64,000 bases of DNA from Amniculibacterium aquaticum (GCF_003852705.1 NZ_REFA01000003.1:62001-126000); one strand, 5' to 3'; counted from the first letter of the stretch, positions 33,770-43,350 are shown. The notes: generated from the sequence alone by a model not told the origin. A program made the numbers and translations.

Positions 33770-35022
33770 TTTTGATTTTTAAAAAGTGTTTTTAATTGTA
33801 TTGCTTCTGCTGCTTTATTTTTCTTTTCATCAATTACTTTGGCGTAAACTTGAGTTGTTTTTACATTCGTATGACCAAGCATTTTACTTACCGTGTAAAT
33901 GTCCGTTCCGTTGGATAATTGTAAAGTTGCAAAGGTGTGACGAAAACAATGGAAAGTAATATTTTTCTGGATTCCTGCTTTTGCTACCCAAGTTTTTAAT
34001 GGTCGATTGATCCAAGATGGATCTGTTAAGTTTTCAAAAACTAAATCATTGGGCGACTTCGGATCTCCACAAATCTCTAAAGCTTGCAGAGAAATTGGCA
34101 TATATTCTACACCTTTTGTCTTTTTTTGTGTGAAATTTATTCTTGGCTGATTGCTTTCAATATTTATTTCATTCCATCTCAATTTCTGAATATCAGAATG
34201 TCGCAATCCTGTTAATGCTGAAAAAAGTGCGGCACGTTTCAGTACATCGTTTTCGCAAGGTGTTTCCACTAAAGTATTCAATTCTTCAATAGTTAAATAT
34301 TCTCTTCTTGTTTCTGCTTGAGGAATACTTTTTATTTTTGAAGAGATATCTGTGGTAAAATAACCATCGATAAAAGCTTGTTTCAGTGCTGCTTTGAAAA
34401 CAGAAAAATAAGTTGAAGCTGTATTTTGTGAAAGTATTCCATTTTTATTTCCTCCTCTTTCAGCAGTCAGTAGAAACGATTTAAAATCCTCACAAAATTT
34501 CAAATTAATCTGAGAAAATTCTATATTTTCATCAGCAAAACTCTTCAAAAACTCTATGGATCTTTCCCAGTTTGTGATAATGGAAATCGAACTATTCTTG
34601 TGTCGCTTTTTAATTAAAGCTTCAAAATATTTCACAAAATTTTCTTGAGACTTTTCTTTTTGTTCCGCCTGAATGCTATCCAGTTCGCTGTATAGATCAA
34701 TATTATCATATTCTTTCTGTCGTAATTTTCTTACGGCATCAGCATACAACATGGTTTCCATATCATTATCGCTTTTGCAAATAATGATTCCATTGTCATT
34801 CCTTTTTGGTTTATAAGAAACAGAAGTTTCTGTAGTTCTTGCTACTCTTTTTTTATCGAAAACAACTGTAGCAACACTTCTGTTAAGATATTCTCTAAGT
34901 CGCTGAGGCGATTTCTTTCCGCTAACCTGAACCGGATAACTTTCCAAATAAATGTACCATTCCTTTCTATCTTCTGCTTTTCGAAGCCGAACCGTGACTT
35001 TTGTTTTGGTTAATTCTTTCAT
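33766..35022 (-). CDS. Tyrosine-type site-specific integrase
   Basis: A 418-residue recombinase of the Bacteroidota phage-integrase type. The arm-binding N-terminus (VRLRKAEDRKEWYIYLESYPV) is followed by an SAM-like core-binding domain (about 115-215) and the catalytic domain with Arg in LTGLRHSDIQKLRW, HCFRHTFA (HxxR), LGHTNVKTTQVYAKV (His and the Tyr nucleophile). All five key positions appear intact. It catalyses island integration and excision at the boundary repeats. It sits between an HTH gene and a membrane protein gene with 4-base overlaps on both sides. Confidence 0.93.
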   Translation of the reverse strand: MKELTKTKVTVRLRKAEDRKEWYIYLESYPVQVSGKKSPQRLREYLNRSVATVVFDKKRVARTTETSVSYKPKRNDNGIIICKSDNDMETMLYADAVRKLRQKEYDNIDLYSELDSIQAEQKEKSQENFVKYFEALIKKRHKNSSISIITNWERSIEFLKSFADENIEFSQINLKFCEDFKSFLLTAERGGNKNGILSQNTASTYFSVFKAALKQAFIDGYFTTDISSKIKSIPQAETRREYLTIEELNTLVETPCENDVLKRAALFSALTGLRHSDIQKLRWNEINIESNQPRINFTQKKTKGVEYMPISLQALEICGDPKSPNDLVFENLTDPSWINRPLKTWVAKAGIQKNITFHCFRHTFATLQLSNGTDIYTVSKMLGHTNVKTTQVYAKVIDEKKNKAAEAIQLKTLFKNQK

Positions 35023-35588
35023 TTGTTAGCAAATATTTTATCGATAAGTTTTTTAGGGACATATACGAAGCTTCCAACTTTCCTTTTGGGAATATTATTT
35101 TTCTTAATAATGCTACTCACAGTTGAAGCATTAGTATTAAACTTCTTAGAAACTTCAGAAAGTGTATAACAATCCTCAATTTTGTAATCATTTTTAACTA
35201 CTTCTTCCTCAGAAGATTTAACTACCAATACTCTGCTAAACATTTCTTCTAAATCAGTTTTGCTAACACGAGTGAGCCTTTCTCCAAAATTATATGCAGA
35301 TATTCTCTTGCTTTTTATTAATCTATGAACAGTATCCTTCGACATCCCAAAAAGTTGAGCTGCCTCCTTTACTGTAATATAAGGTCGGGTTTGAATATCT
35401 ATAATCTTAGCTTTATAAATCTCTAATAAAGTTTGCCTTTCCTCTGCTTCCTTTGTTAATTGTTTCTGTTTTTTCGCAGATTTATTTGCGCAATAAGTAC
35501 TACAAAAACGTGTAGTAACGGTTTTTGCTTCAAACGGTTTTTCACAAAGTTCGCAAACTTTCGGAATTTTCAATTTACTAAAACCCAT
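35019..35588 (-). CDS. Double helix-turn-helix protein with N-terminal zinc-finger-like motif
   Basis: A 189-residue protein. Four cysteines (12, 15, 29 and 33: CELC and CSTYC) form a zinc-ribbon-like module. Two excisionase-type HTH units follow: ITVKEAAQLFGMSKDTVHRL with ISAYNFGERLTRVSKTDLEE, and TLSEVSKKFNTNASTVSSII with KVGSFVYVPKKLIDKIF. First gene of the integrase operon, 161 bases inside the right boundary. It could be the recombination directionality factor; regulation of the integrase is an alternative. Confidence 0.78.
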   Translation of the reverse strand: MGFSKLKIPKVCELCEKPFEAKTVTTRFCSTYCANKSAKKQKQLTKEAEERQTLLEIYKAKIIDIQTRPYITVKEAAQLFGMSKDTVHRLIKSKRISAYNFGERLTRVSKTDLEEMFSRVLVVKSSEEEVVKNDYKIEDCYTLSEVSKKFNTNASTVSSIIKKNNIPKRKVGSFVYVPKKLIDKIFANK

Positions 35589-35678
35589 TATAAAATATTT
35601 TTATGATTTATAGACTATTAAAAGTGATTAAGACTATTTAAGACACTATAAGACGCAGATTAACATCATTTAAAACGC

Positions 35679-35732
35679 GGTACAAATATGATACAAAAAT
35701 AAGCTAAAAATCAATGAAAAACAAGTACAAAC
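35679..35732 (+). promoter_or_regulatory. Integrase arm-type binding sites, right end
   Basis: GGTACAAATATGATACAAAA (from 35679) parallels the left-end site at 12355, and a further GTACAAAC occurs at 35725-35732. All lie between the integrase operon and the boundary repeat. Confidence 0.5.
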
Positions 35733-35749
35733 AAAATATTGAAAAAACA

Positions 35750-35784
35750 AAAAAACCGCTGTAAATATTAGATTTACAGCGATT
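35750..35784. repeat. Right boundary repeat (attR candidate) and dnaK terminator
   Basis: On the minus strand this is a stem of AATCGCTGTAAAT with ATTTACAGCGGTT followed by a seven-T run, 33 bases after the dnaK stop: a good intrinsic terminator. It matches 12215-12249 at 31 of 35 positions. Confidence 0.7.
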
Positions 35785-35817
35785 TGTCTATTTTTATTGA
35801 TCGTTTACAATGAGTAC

Positions 35818-37719
<1,902 letters not shown>

Positions 37720-37778
37720 TTAAAATTTTTCGTTGCGATGCTTGTCTTTTTTCCAATTCTGTACCAAATTCGGAAATG

Positions 37779-37791
37779 TGACAAAATGACA
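37779..37791 (-). promoter_or_regulatory. Possible dnaK heat-shock element
   Basis: TGACAAAATGACA (TGTCATTTTGTCA on the minus strand) is a direct repeat of TGTCA about 80 bases before the dnaK start. Similar motifs precede chaperone genes in Bacteroidota as far as I recall; no factor is assigned. Confidence 0.3.
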
Positions 37792-37949
37792 CGCAAGCAT
37801 ATGTTTATGCTCCTCCCTTTTGCCATTAACATCATCAGAAACCTTTACATGAGGATGTTTTATCACAAAATTGTCTTGGTAAGTTTCAGAAGCCCATTCT
37901 TTATATATGGCAATTTTTTGCTCTCCATCGCTTTTCCCACCGCCAGCAA

Positions 37950-38033
37950 AAACCGGGCTTTCCGTTGCAATCTTTTTTTGCCAACACGCTTTCCAAAGCA
38001 AAAAAAAGGATTTCCACTGCAATCCCTATCGCA
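37950..38033 (-). repeat. REP-like element D
   Basis: On the minus strand: GCGATAGGGATTGCAGTGG, AAATCC and a T-run, a short spacer, then an A-run with GATTGCAACGGAAAGCCCGG. The two GATTGCA(G/A)(T/C)GG blocks flank complementary T/A runs. The arrangement resembles a structured dispersed element frequent between genes of Flavobacteriia; element E at 43242 is a divergent relative. Confidence 0.5.
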
Positions 38034-38090
38034 TAAAAAACCAAAAAAAAACAGATCAGTTGAATTGAGAATCGACAACCTGCTATTTTC

Positions 38091-38114
38091 GGTAAAACCT
38101 AAACAGACTCTTAC
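38091..38114. repeat. Solitary MITE-type right end
   Basis: GGTAAAACCTAAACAGACTC followed by TTAC matches the right terminal repeat of the element at 59228 (AAAATTTAAACAGACTCTAA) without an accompanying element body. Confidence 0.45.
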
Positions 38115-38157
38115 ACGAATAAGAAAAAATATGTATCATTGTAAAAGCTTATTTTTT

Positions 38158-38439
38158 ATGAATTTAGAAGATTTCATGTTGTCCTGTCCTTCCAAAAGCA
38201 TTCTGGGAATAGAATGTTTAGGTTGTGGCACTCAAAGGGCCTTGCTTCTTCTGTTTCAGGGTAAGTTTTCGCAAGCCTTTCAGATGTATCCACCGATATA
38301 TACCTGGCTGATCTTTTTGGGCATCCTAACCGCAAGTGTCATTGACAAGAAAAGAAGTTACTCCACTTTGACAAAAGGATTTGCCATTGTACATGCCCTT
38401 GTTATGGTGGTTGCATACGGTGTTAAACATCAATTTTAA
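38158..38439 (+). CDS. DUF2752 domain-containing membrane protein
   Basis: A 93-residue protein from the ATG at 38158 (an ATG at 38131 is also possible). It shows the DUF2752 signature CPSKSILGIECLGCGTQRALL, with a conserved Cys pair in CLGCG, followed by two hydrophobic segments (YTWLIFLGILTASVI and GFAIVHALVMVVAYGV). The family is small inner-membrane proteins of unknown function, and in Flavobacteriia it often precedes a CCC-motif membrane protein, as here (22 bases). I start at 38158 because the domain begins directly with MNLEDFML. Confidence 0.82.
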   Translation: MNLEDFMLSCPSKSILGIECLGCGTQRALLLLFQGKFSQAFQMYPPIYTWLIFLGILTASVIDKKRSYSTLTKGFAIVHALVMVVAYGVKHQF

Positions 38440-38461
38440 ACAAATCAAAAAAAACAAAACC

Positions 38462-38791
38462 ATGATTAAACAAAAATTACCACACGAACAAACGGTTTTT
38501 ATCCTTGGCATCGTGTCCATCGTAGGCAGCTGCTGTTGTTTTGGACCGGTTGCAGCAATTTTCGGAATTGTAGGACTGTCTTTTTACAACAAAGACAAAG
38601 TCTTGTACCAGTCCAATCCGGAAAAATATGGAGAAAGTTTCAACAAAATGAACACCGGCAAACTGCTTAATATCATAGGCATTGTGTTGGGTGCACTAGC
38701 AACACTTTATTTTATTTTCCAAATACTAACCCTTGGTTGGGACGGATATTTGGAGCAAATACGAGAAGCTCAGAAAATAATGGGTCAATAA
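38462..38791 (+). CDS. CCC-motif membrane protein
   Basis: A 109-residue protein with the name-giving triple cysteine in VGSCCCFGPVAAIFGIVGL and a second membrane segment (LLNIIGIVLGALATLYFIFQIL). Between them is the soluble loop NKDKVLYQSNPEKYGESFNKMN, typical of the family. I start at 38462 rather than at an in-frame Met at 38381, because the extra leader overlaps the DUF2752 gene and is not part of the domain. Function unknown; co-transcribed with DUF2752. Confidence 0.82.
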   Translation: MIKQKLPHEQTVFILGIVSIVGSCCCFGPVAAIFGIVGLSFYNKDKVLYQSNPEKYGESFNKMNTGKLLNIIGIVLGALATLYFIFQILTLGWDGYLEQIREAQKIMGQ

Positions 38792-38799
38792 TTATTTTT

Positions 38800-38822
38800 A
38801 GTCTCGGAAATTTTTCGAGGCT
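38800..38822 (+). terminator. Terminator after the CCC-motif gene
   Basis: AGTCTCG and CGAGGCT form a 7-bp stem with one G-U pair around a 9-base loop, followed by ATTTTTTT. Confidence 0.65.
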
Positions 38823-38829
38823 ATTTTTT

Positions 38830-38837
38830 TATATTTG
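38830..38837 (+). promoter_or_regulatory. -7 box five bases before the DUF4290 start codon
   Basis: TATATTTG matches the consensus, with the ATG at 38843. The expected transcription start would fall on or next to the ATG. Confidence 0.45.
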
Positions 38838-38842
38838 CATTT

Positions 38843-39481
38843 ATGGAATACAATACACAAAAATCTCAACTCTTCATGCCGGAATACGGAAGGATCATCC
38901 AACAGCTGGTAGAAAGATGCAAATCGCTTGCAACCAAAGAAGAACGCAACGAAATGAGCCATGCAATTGTTGATTTTATGGGACAAAGAAACCCACAACT
39001 CCGCGATGAGGACGGTTATAAGCACAAGCTTTGGGATCATCTGTTTATTTTGGCGAATTACGATTTGGATGTCGATGCACCCTACCCTTTTCCAACTCCG
39101 GAACAATTGGCCGTAAAACCAGAAAGAATGACCTATCCAAAGCTGCAAGGAGATTTTAAATTTTACGGTAAAAGTATTCTGCAACTTATAGAAAAAGCCA
39201 TCGAACTGCCAGAAGGAGACGGAAAATTGGCTCTGATTGAGGTTATTGCCAATAACATGAAGAAATCCTACAACATCTACAACAAAGAGCATGTCACAGA
39301 CGATGTCATCTTTCGACACCTGAAAGAACTTTCAGAAAACCGCCTGGATCTAACTTCTATCGACTCTTTGGACAGAAGCAAAATTTATTATTCCAACAAG
39401 TCGAATAAAAACAACAACGGTAACAACAGAAACAATAGCAACAACAAAAAGCGACATTTTAACCATAAAAATAAAAAATAA
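38843..39481 (+). CDS. DUF4290 domain-containing protein
   Basis: A 212-residue protein found across Bacteroidota directly upstream of murA. The conserved core begins at once with QLFMPEYGRIIQQLVERC and continues with MGQRNPQLRDEDGYKHKLWDHLFIL. The C-terminal tail (about 180-212) is a low-complexity Asn/Lys stretch. Its stop codon overlaps the murA start (TAATG), so translation is coupled. Molecular function is unknown; the constant linkage to murA suggests a cell-wall connection. Confidence 0.9.
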   Translation: MEYNTQKSQLFMPEYGRIIQQLVERCKSLATKEERNEMSHAIVDFMGQRNPQLRDEDGYKHKLWDHLFILANYDLDVDAPYPFPTPEQLAVKPERMTYPKLQGDFKFYGKSILQLIEKAIELPEGDGKLALIEVIANNMKKSYNIYNKEHVTDDVIFRHLKELSENRLDLTSIDSLDRSKIYYSNKSNKNNNGNNRNNSNNKKRHFNHKNKK

Positions 39482-40788
39482 TGACAGGGGCTTTTCAAAT
39501 ACGAGGTGGAAAAAGATTGCATGGTGAAATTACACCACAAGGTGCAAAAAATGAAGCTTTACAAATCTTATGTGCCGTTTTACTTACCGATGAAGAGGTA
39601 AGAATAAAAAACATTCCCGACATCCACGATGTAAATAGACTGATCGAAATTCTGGGCGATTTTGGCGTGAAAGTAACCAAAAATGCTCACGGCGATTATA
39701 CCTTCAAAGCAGATCAAGTTAATTTTGACTACATACGCTCCAAAGAATTTAAAAAAGACGGAGCCAAACTTAGAGGTTCCATCATGTTGCTAGGACCGAT
39801 GTTGGCACGATTTGGCGAAGCGTATATGCCAACTCCTGGTGGTGACAAAATCGGACGACGAAGACTGGATACCCATTTTCAAGGTTTTGTTGAATTGGGC
39901 GCCGAGTTTACTTACGACGAAGACGAAGCCTTCTACAGTTTGAAAGCCAAAGAACTAAAAGGGAAATTTATTTTACTTGAAGAAGCTTCGGTTACCGGTA
40001 CCGCCAATGTGGTCATGGCAGCAGTTTTGGCTAAAGGAAAAACAAGAATCTACAATGCCGCTTGCGAACCTTACCTACAGCAACTATGCAAAATGCTTAA
40101 CCGCATGGGAGCTCAGATTTCCGGTATCGGCTCTAATTTACTAACGATAGAAGGCGTAACACATTTGCACGGCACAGAGCACACCATGCTTCCTGACATG
40201 GTAGAAATCGGCTCTTGGATTGGTCTTGCTGCCATGACAAAGTCCGAAATCACCATAAAAAATGTAAACTGGAATCAGCTGGGCGTTATCCCAAATACTT
40301 TTAGAAAACTAGGAATACAGCTGGAGCAAAGCAATGACGATATATTCATCCCAGCTCAGGAACAATACCGAATCCAAAAATTTATCGACGGATCCATCCT
40401 AACGGTATCCGATGCACCATGGCCGGGTTTCACACCGGATTTATTGTCCATCGTTTTGGTGGTGGCCACACAGGCAAAAGGTACGGTACTCATTCATCAA
40501 AAAATGTTTGAATCCAGATTGTTTTTTGTGGACAAATTAATTGATATGGGTGCACAAATTATCCTTTGCGATCCGCACAGAGCAACAGTCGTTGGACTGA
40601 ACCACGAATACCCATTGAGGGGAACCACCATGACCTCTCCAGATATCCGAGCCGGAAACGCTTTGCTTATTGCTGCCCTTTCTGCAGAAGGCAAATCCAT
40701 TATCCACAATATTGAGCAAATTGACAGAGGGTACGAAAATATCGACGGCCGTCTGAAAGCTTTGGGTGCCGATATCGAAAGAATTTAA
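39481..40788 (+). CDS. murA: UDP-N-acetylglucosamine 1-carboxyvinyltransferase
   Basis: A 435-residue enzyme transferring enolpyruvate from PEP to UDP-GlcNAc, the first committed step of peptidoglycan synthesis. It shows GAKNEAL with the active-site Lys23-Asn24, LRGSIMLLGPMLARFG, and VSDAPWPGFTPDL. In the mobile loop the motif is PGGDKIGRRRLDTH: Asp122 takes the place of the usual active-site cysteine, the residue fosfomycin alkylates. Asp-type MurA enzymes are active and fosfomycin-insensitive, so resistance is predicted. Translationally coupled to DUF4290; a short MITE-like end overlaps the stop. Confidence 0.96.
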   Translation: MTGAFQIRGGKRLHGEITPQGAKNEALQILCAVLLTDEEVRIKNIPDIHDVNRLIEILGDFGVKVTKNAHGDYTFKADQVNFDYIRSKEFKKDGAKLRGSIMLLGPMLARFGEAYMPTPGGDKIGRRRLDTHFQGFVELGAEFTYDEDEAFYSLKAKELKGKFILLEEASVTGTANVVMAAVLAKGKTRIYNAACEPYLQQLCKMLNRMGAQISGIGSNLLTIEGVTHLHGTEHTMLPDMVEIGSWIGLAAMTKSEITIKNVNWNQLGVIPNTFRKLGIQLEQSNDDIFIPAQEQYRIQKFIDGSILTVSDAPWPGFTPDLLSIVLVVATQAKGTVLIHQKMFESRLFFVDKLIDMGAQIILCDPHRATVVGLNHEYPLRGTTMTSPDIRAGNALLIAALSAEGKSIIHNIEQIDRGYENIDGRLKALGADIERI

Positions 40789-40806
40789 TTTTAAACAGAC
40801 CCTTAG
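40787..40806. repeat. Solitary MITE-type right end at the murA stop
   Basis: AATTTTAAACAGACCCTTAG matches the right terminal repeat of the larger elements. It overlaps the last two bases of the murA stop codon; no element body is present. Confidence 0.4.
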
Positions 40807-40828
40807 AATAATTGTTAGAATTTCATTC

Positions 40829-41554
40829 ATGAATTTTATTAAAAATAATTTAGCCAATGCCTTTACCTTGGGGAATTTGTTCTCCGGTTGCATTGGAGCG
40901 ATACAGTTGCTTTATGGAAATTATCAAGTGACGGCTATTTGCATTGCCATTTCCTTGGTGTTGGATTTTTTTGACGGTTTTATCGCTCGTGCCCTAAAAG
41001 CCAACTCCAATCTTGGAGTGCAGCTGGACTCATTGGCAGACATGGTCAGCTTTGGATTCTTACCGGGATTGGCCATGTACAAAATGTTGGAACCCTACGG
41101 AAACATCCTTTACGGCATACAATTGCCTTTCGAAATAAAGTATTTGGGGTTGTTCATCACGCTGTTTTCTTGCCTGCGATTGGCAATTTTCAATTTGGAT
41201 GAAGAACAAAAATATTATTTCAAAGGTCTTAATACGCCCAGCAACACCATCCTGATTTTTGGTTTGTTTTGGATACAACCCAACATTGTACTTAGCCAAG
41301 ACATCATCACCAATGTCAATCTTACATCTGTACTTTGGGTGGTGGTTACAGGACTTTCATCGTGGTTACTGATCAGTCCGATAAAAATGATCGCCATGAA
41401 ATTCAAGTCAATGAAATTGCAAGATAATTATCCCAAATTGGCCTTGCTGATTGGTGGAATTGTCCTTTTGGCCGTATTCGGAGTTACGGGAATCCCGATG
41501 GTCATTTTGTATTACATCATTATCTCCATCGTCTTTCAAAAACAATTGAAATAA
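40829..41554 (+). CDS. pssA: CDP-diacylglycerol-serine O-phosphatidyltransferase
   Basis: A 241-residue inner-membrane enzyme making phosphatidylserine, the precursor of phosphatidylethanolamine. The CDP-alcohol phosphotransferase motif is complete: DGFIARALKANSNLGVQLD followed by SLAD. Several hydrophobic helices follow. I start at the ATG at 40829 (MNFIKNNLANAFTLGNLFSG), which matches the usual N-terminus; an upstream in-frame ATG at 40766 would overlap murA. It lies 40 bases after murA. A strong hairpin follows the stop codon. Confidence 0.9.
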   Translation: MNFIKNNLANAFTLGNLFSGCIGAIQLLYGNYQVTAICIAISLVLDFFDGFIARALKANSNLGVQLDSLADMVSFGFLPGLAMYKMLEPYGNILYGIQLPFEIKYLGLFITLFSCLRLAIFNLDEEQKYYFKGLNTPSNTILIFGLFWIQPNIVLSQDIITNVNLTSVLWVVVTGLSSWLLISPIKMIAMKFKSMKLQDNYPKLALLIGGIVLLAVFGVTGIPMVILYYIIISIVFQKQLK

Positions 41555-41568
41555 ACGAATGATGGTGC

Positions 41569-41615
41569 GATGAAGTAAAAAAATACCAGGATTGAATCCT
41601 CTTTTTTACTTCATC
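41569..41615 (+). terminator. Hairpin terminator of pssA
   Basis: GATGAAGTAAAAAA (41569-41582) pairs with TTTTTTACTTCATC (41602-41615), with an inner AGGATT/AATCCT stem. The last 8 bases of the right arm are the first unit of the tandem repeat that follows. Confidence 0.7.
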
Positions 41616-41698
41616 ACTTCATCACTTCATCACTTTATAACCTCATCACCTCATCACTTTATAACTTCATCACTTCATCACTTCATCACTTCATCACC
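41608..41698 (+). repeat. Octanucleotide tandem repeat
   Basis: Eleven exact 8-bp units in register: three ACTTCATC, one ACTTTATA, two ACCTCATC, one ACTTTATA, four ACTTCATC. It fills most of the gap between pssA and the exonuclease gene. Confidence 0.9.
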
Positions 41699-41719
41699 CA
41701 ATAACATCTTCTAAAAATA

Positions 41720-42484
41720 ATGAACTTAAAACTCCATAAACCGCTTTGTGTTTTCGATTTGGAAACCACAGGAACTCATGTAGGAAAAGATAGAATTGTT
41801 GAGATTTGCATTTTAAAAGTAAATCCGGATGCCTCCAGAGAAAGCAAAACTTGGTTGGTCAATCCAGGAATGCCCATACCTGCAGAATCCAGCGCCGTGC
41901 ATGGCATTTCTGATGCTGATGTCGCCGATGCACCAAGTTTTCAGGAAATTGCTCCAAAAATCATGGAGATGATTGCCGGAACCGATTTGGCAGGCTTCAA
42001 CTCCAATCGTTTTGATGTACCCCTTTTGGCAGAAGAACTTCTGAGAGCCGGTTTGGATTTTGATTTGTCAAAATTCCGTTTGGTAGATGCACAAACCATA
42101 TACCATAAAAAAGAACCGAGAAATCTAAGTGCTGCGTATCGATTTTATTGCGATAAGGAATTGGTAAATGCCCATTCTGCCGAGGCCGATGTAATGGCGA
42201 CTTTTGATATTTTGGATGCTCAGGTGGGCAAGTACGAGGATTTGCCTAATGAAATTGCCGAACTGAGTGAGTTTTCTTACCACAGCAAATTTGCCGATCT
42301 CGCCGGGATGATCCATTTCAATGATAAAAATGAAGAAATTTTTGCTTTTGGAAAGTACAAAGGACAAGTGGTGAAGGAAGTTTTCCAAAAAGATTTGGGT
42401 TACTACGGTTGGATACAAAATGCCGACTTCCCGTTGTACACAAAAAAGATTTTCACAGCCATACAATTAAGATCTAAATTTTAA
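41720..42484 (+). CDS. DnaQ-like 3'-5' exonuclease
   Basis: A 254-residue DEDDh exonuclease. Exo I is CVFDLETTGT (Asp13, Glu15), Exo II lies in AGFNSNRFDVPLL, and Exo III is NAHSAEADVMATFDIL with the catalytic His and Asp five residues apart. After the nuclease (about 1-170), the C-terminus has FGKYKGQVVKEVFQKD, a small ExoX-type module. It may be a proofreading or repair nuclease; it is not fused to a polymerase or to UvrC domains. Confidence 0.88.
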   Translation: MNLKLHKPLCVFDLETTGTHVGKDRIVEICILKVNPDASRESKTWLVNPGMPIPAESSAVHGISDADVADAPSFQEIAPKIMEMIAGTDLAGFNSNRFDVPLLAEELLRAGLDFDLSKFRLVDAQTIYHKKEPRNLSAAYRFYCDKELVNAHSAEADVMATFDILDAQVGKYEDLPNEIAELSEFSYHSKFADLAGMIHFNDKNEEIFAFGKYKGQVVKEVFQKDLGYYGWIQNADFPLYTKKIFTAIQLRSKF

Positions 42485-42587
42485 TCGAATAAAAATTTGA
42501 TGAAGATGCATCTTCTGAAGACTTAGTCGTTTTTTCAAATGAAATCTAAGTCCCAATCGTCATTTTACAATTAATTAAAGAATATCC

Positions 42588-43193
42588 ATGAAAATAATTT
42601 GCATTGGAAGAAACTATACCGAACACGCGCAGGAACTAGGAAACGAGATACCGGAAAATCCGGTGATTTTTATGAAACCCGATACGGCGGTATTGAAAGG
42701 TTCGGATTTTTATATTCCGGAGTTTTCCAACGATGTACACCATGAATTGGAGGTGGTTATCAAAATTTCAAAGGGAGGAAAATACATACAAAAAGATCAT
42801 GCCCACAAGCATTACGAAGAAATTGCCTTGGGCATCGATTTTACTGCTAGAGATTTGCAATCCGATCTAAAAGCCAAAGGACTGCCTTGGGAATTGTCTA
42901 AAGCCTTTGACGGGTCTGCGGTTTTGTCCTCTTTTTTTTCTAAAGATCAATTTGATTTGGCAAATTTGAATTTCCAACTCAATAAAAATGGAAATAAAGT
43001 TCAGGAGGGCAACACCTCACAAATGCTCTATTCACCAGACGAAATTATTGCCTATGTTTCTCAGTTTTTTACACTTCGTGTGGGCGATTTGATCTATACC
43101 GGAACTCCAAAAGGAGTTGGAAAAGTAGAAGAGAACGATATTTTGGAGGCTTTTCTGGAGGGAGAAAAGGTTATGGATCTTAGGATTTGTTAA
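42588..43193 (+). CDS. Fumarylacetoacetate hydrolase family protein
   Basis: A 201-residue FAH-fold enzyme. Conserved elements are CIGRNYTEHAQELG at the N-terminus, NPVIFMKPDTAV, HHELEVVIKI (metal-binding Glu pair), IDFTARDLQ and YTGTPKGVGKV at the C-terminus. The short single-domain form resembles acylpyruvases and oxaloacetate decarboxylases (YcgM/FAHD1 type) rather than true fumarylacetoacetase. The exact substrate is not determined. It stands alone, 103 bases after the exonuclease gene. Confidence 0.88.
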   Translation: MKIICIGRNYTEHAQELGNEIPENPVIFMKPDTAVLKGSDFYIPEFSNDVHHELEVVIKISKGGKYIQKDHAHKHYEEIALGIDFTARDLQSDLKAKGLPWELSKAFDGSAVLSSFFSKDQFDLANLNFQLNKNGNKVQEGNTSQMLYSPDEIIAYVSQFFTLRVGDLIYTGTPKGVGKVEENDILEAFLEGEKVMDLRIC

Positions 43194-43241
43194 TCGCTCT
43201 ATTTTTTCTTTTTGTCCTTTTAATGTTCTAATTTCTCTGCT

Positions 43242-43350
43242 CCATAGCCCTGATCGAACGGCCTGTCTGAGCTCTTTTTGTGAAAATGGTTTTGGAAAAA
43301 GCCTTGGCATTTTCACAAAAAAGCGAGTAGTGAGAGTAGGTTCCCGGCTA
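43242..43350 (+). repeat. REP-like element E
   Basis: Begins CCATAGCCCTGATCGAACGG and ends GGTTCCCGGCTA. Its centre is a perfect 14-bp inverted repeat (TTTTTGTGAAAATG at 43275-43288 and CATTTTCACAAAAA at 43308-43321). Outline similar to element D at 37950. Confidence 0.5.

Larger units (their letters stand above)
12215..35784. mobile_element. Integrative mobilizable element carrying HipBA and a composite restriction island
   Basis: A 23.6 kb segment bounded by an imperfect 35-bp direct repeat (12215-12249 and 35750-35784, 31 of 35 identical). Internal GTACAAA-type arm sites lie at both ends, and a tyrosine integrase operon sits 162 bases from the right boundary. It contains relaxase, primase, VapE-type ATPase and excisionase-like genes, but no type IV secretion genes, so it should be mobilizable rather than self-transmissible. 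Nearly every gene lies on the minus strand. The boundaries are inferred from repeats, not from an empty-site comparison. Confidence 0.7.

Noticed and set aside
28109-35588. Complete conjugative (self-transmissible) element
   Set aside because: No traG-type coupling ATPase or type IV secretion genes occur, so it is only mobilizable.
37720-38022. A 100-codon minus-strand frame upstream of dnaK
   Set aside because: Its first half is the REP-like element D, it has only a TTG start, and no family is recognised.
37738-38157. N-terminal extension of the DUF2752 frame
   Set aside because: Sequence before 38158 is intergenic repeat material; the domain starts at MNLEDFML.
41608-41698. CRISPR array
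   Set aside because: Units of 8 bp are contiguous with no spacers, and no cas genes are present.
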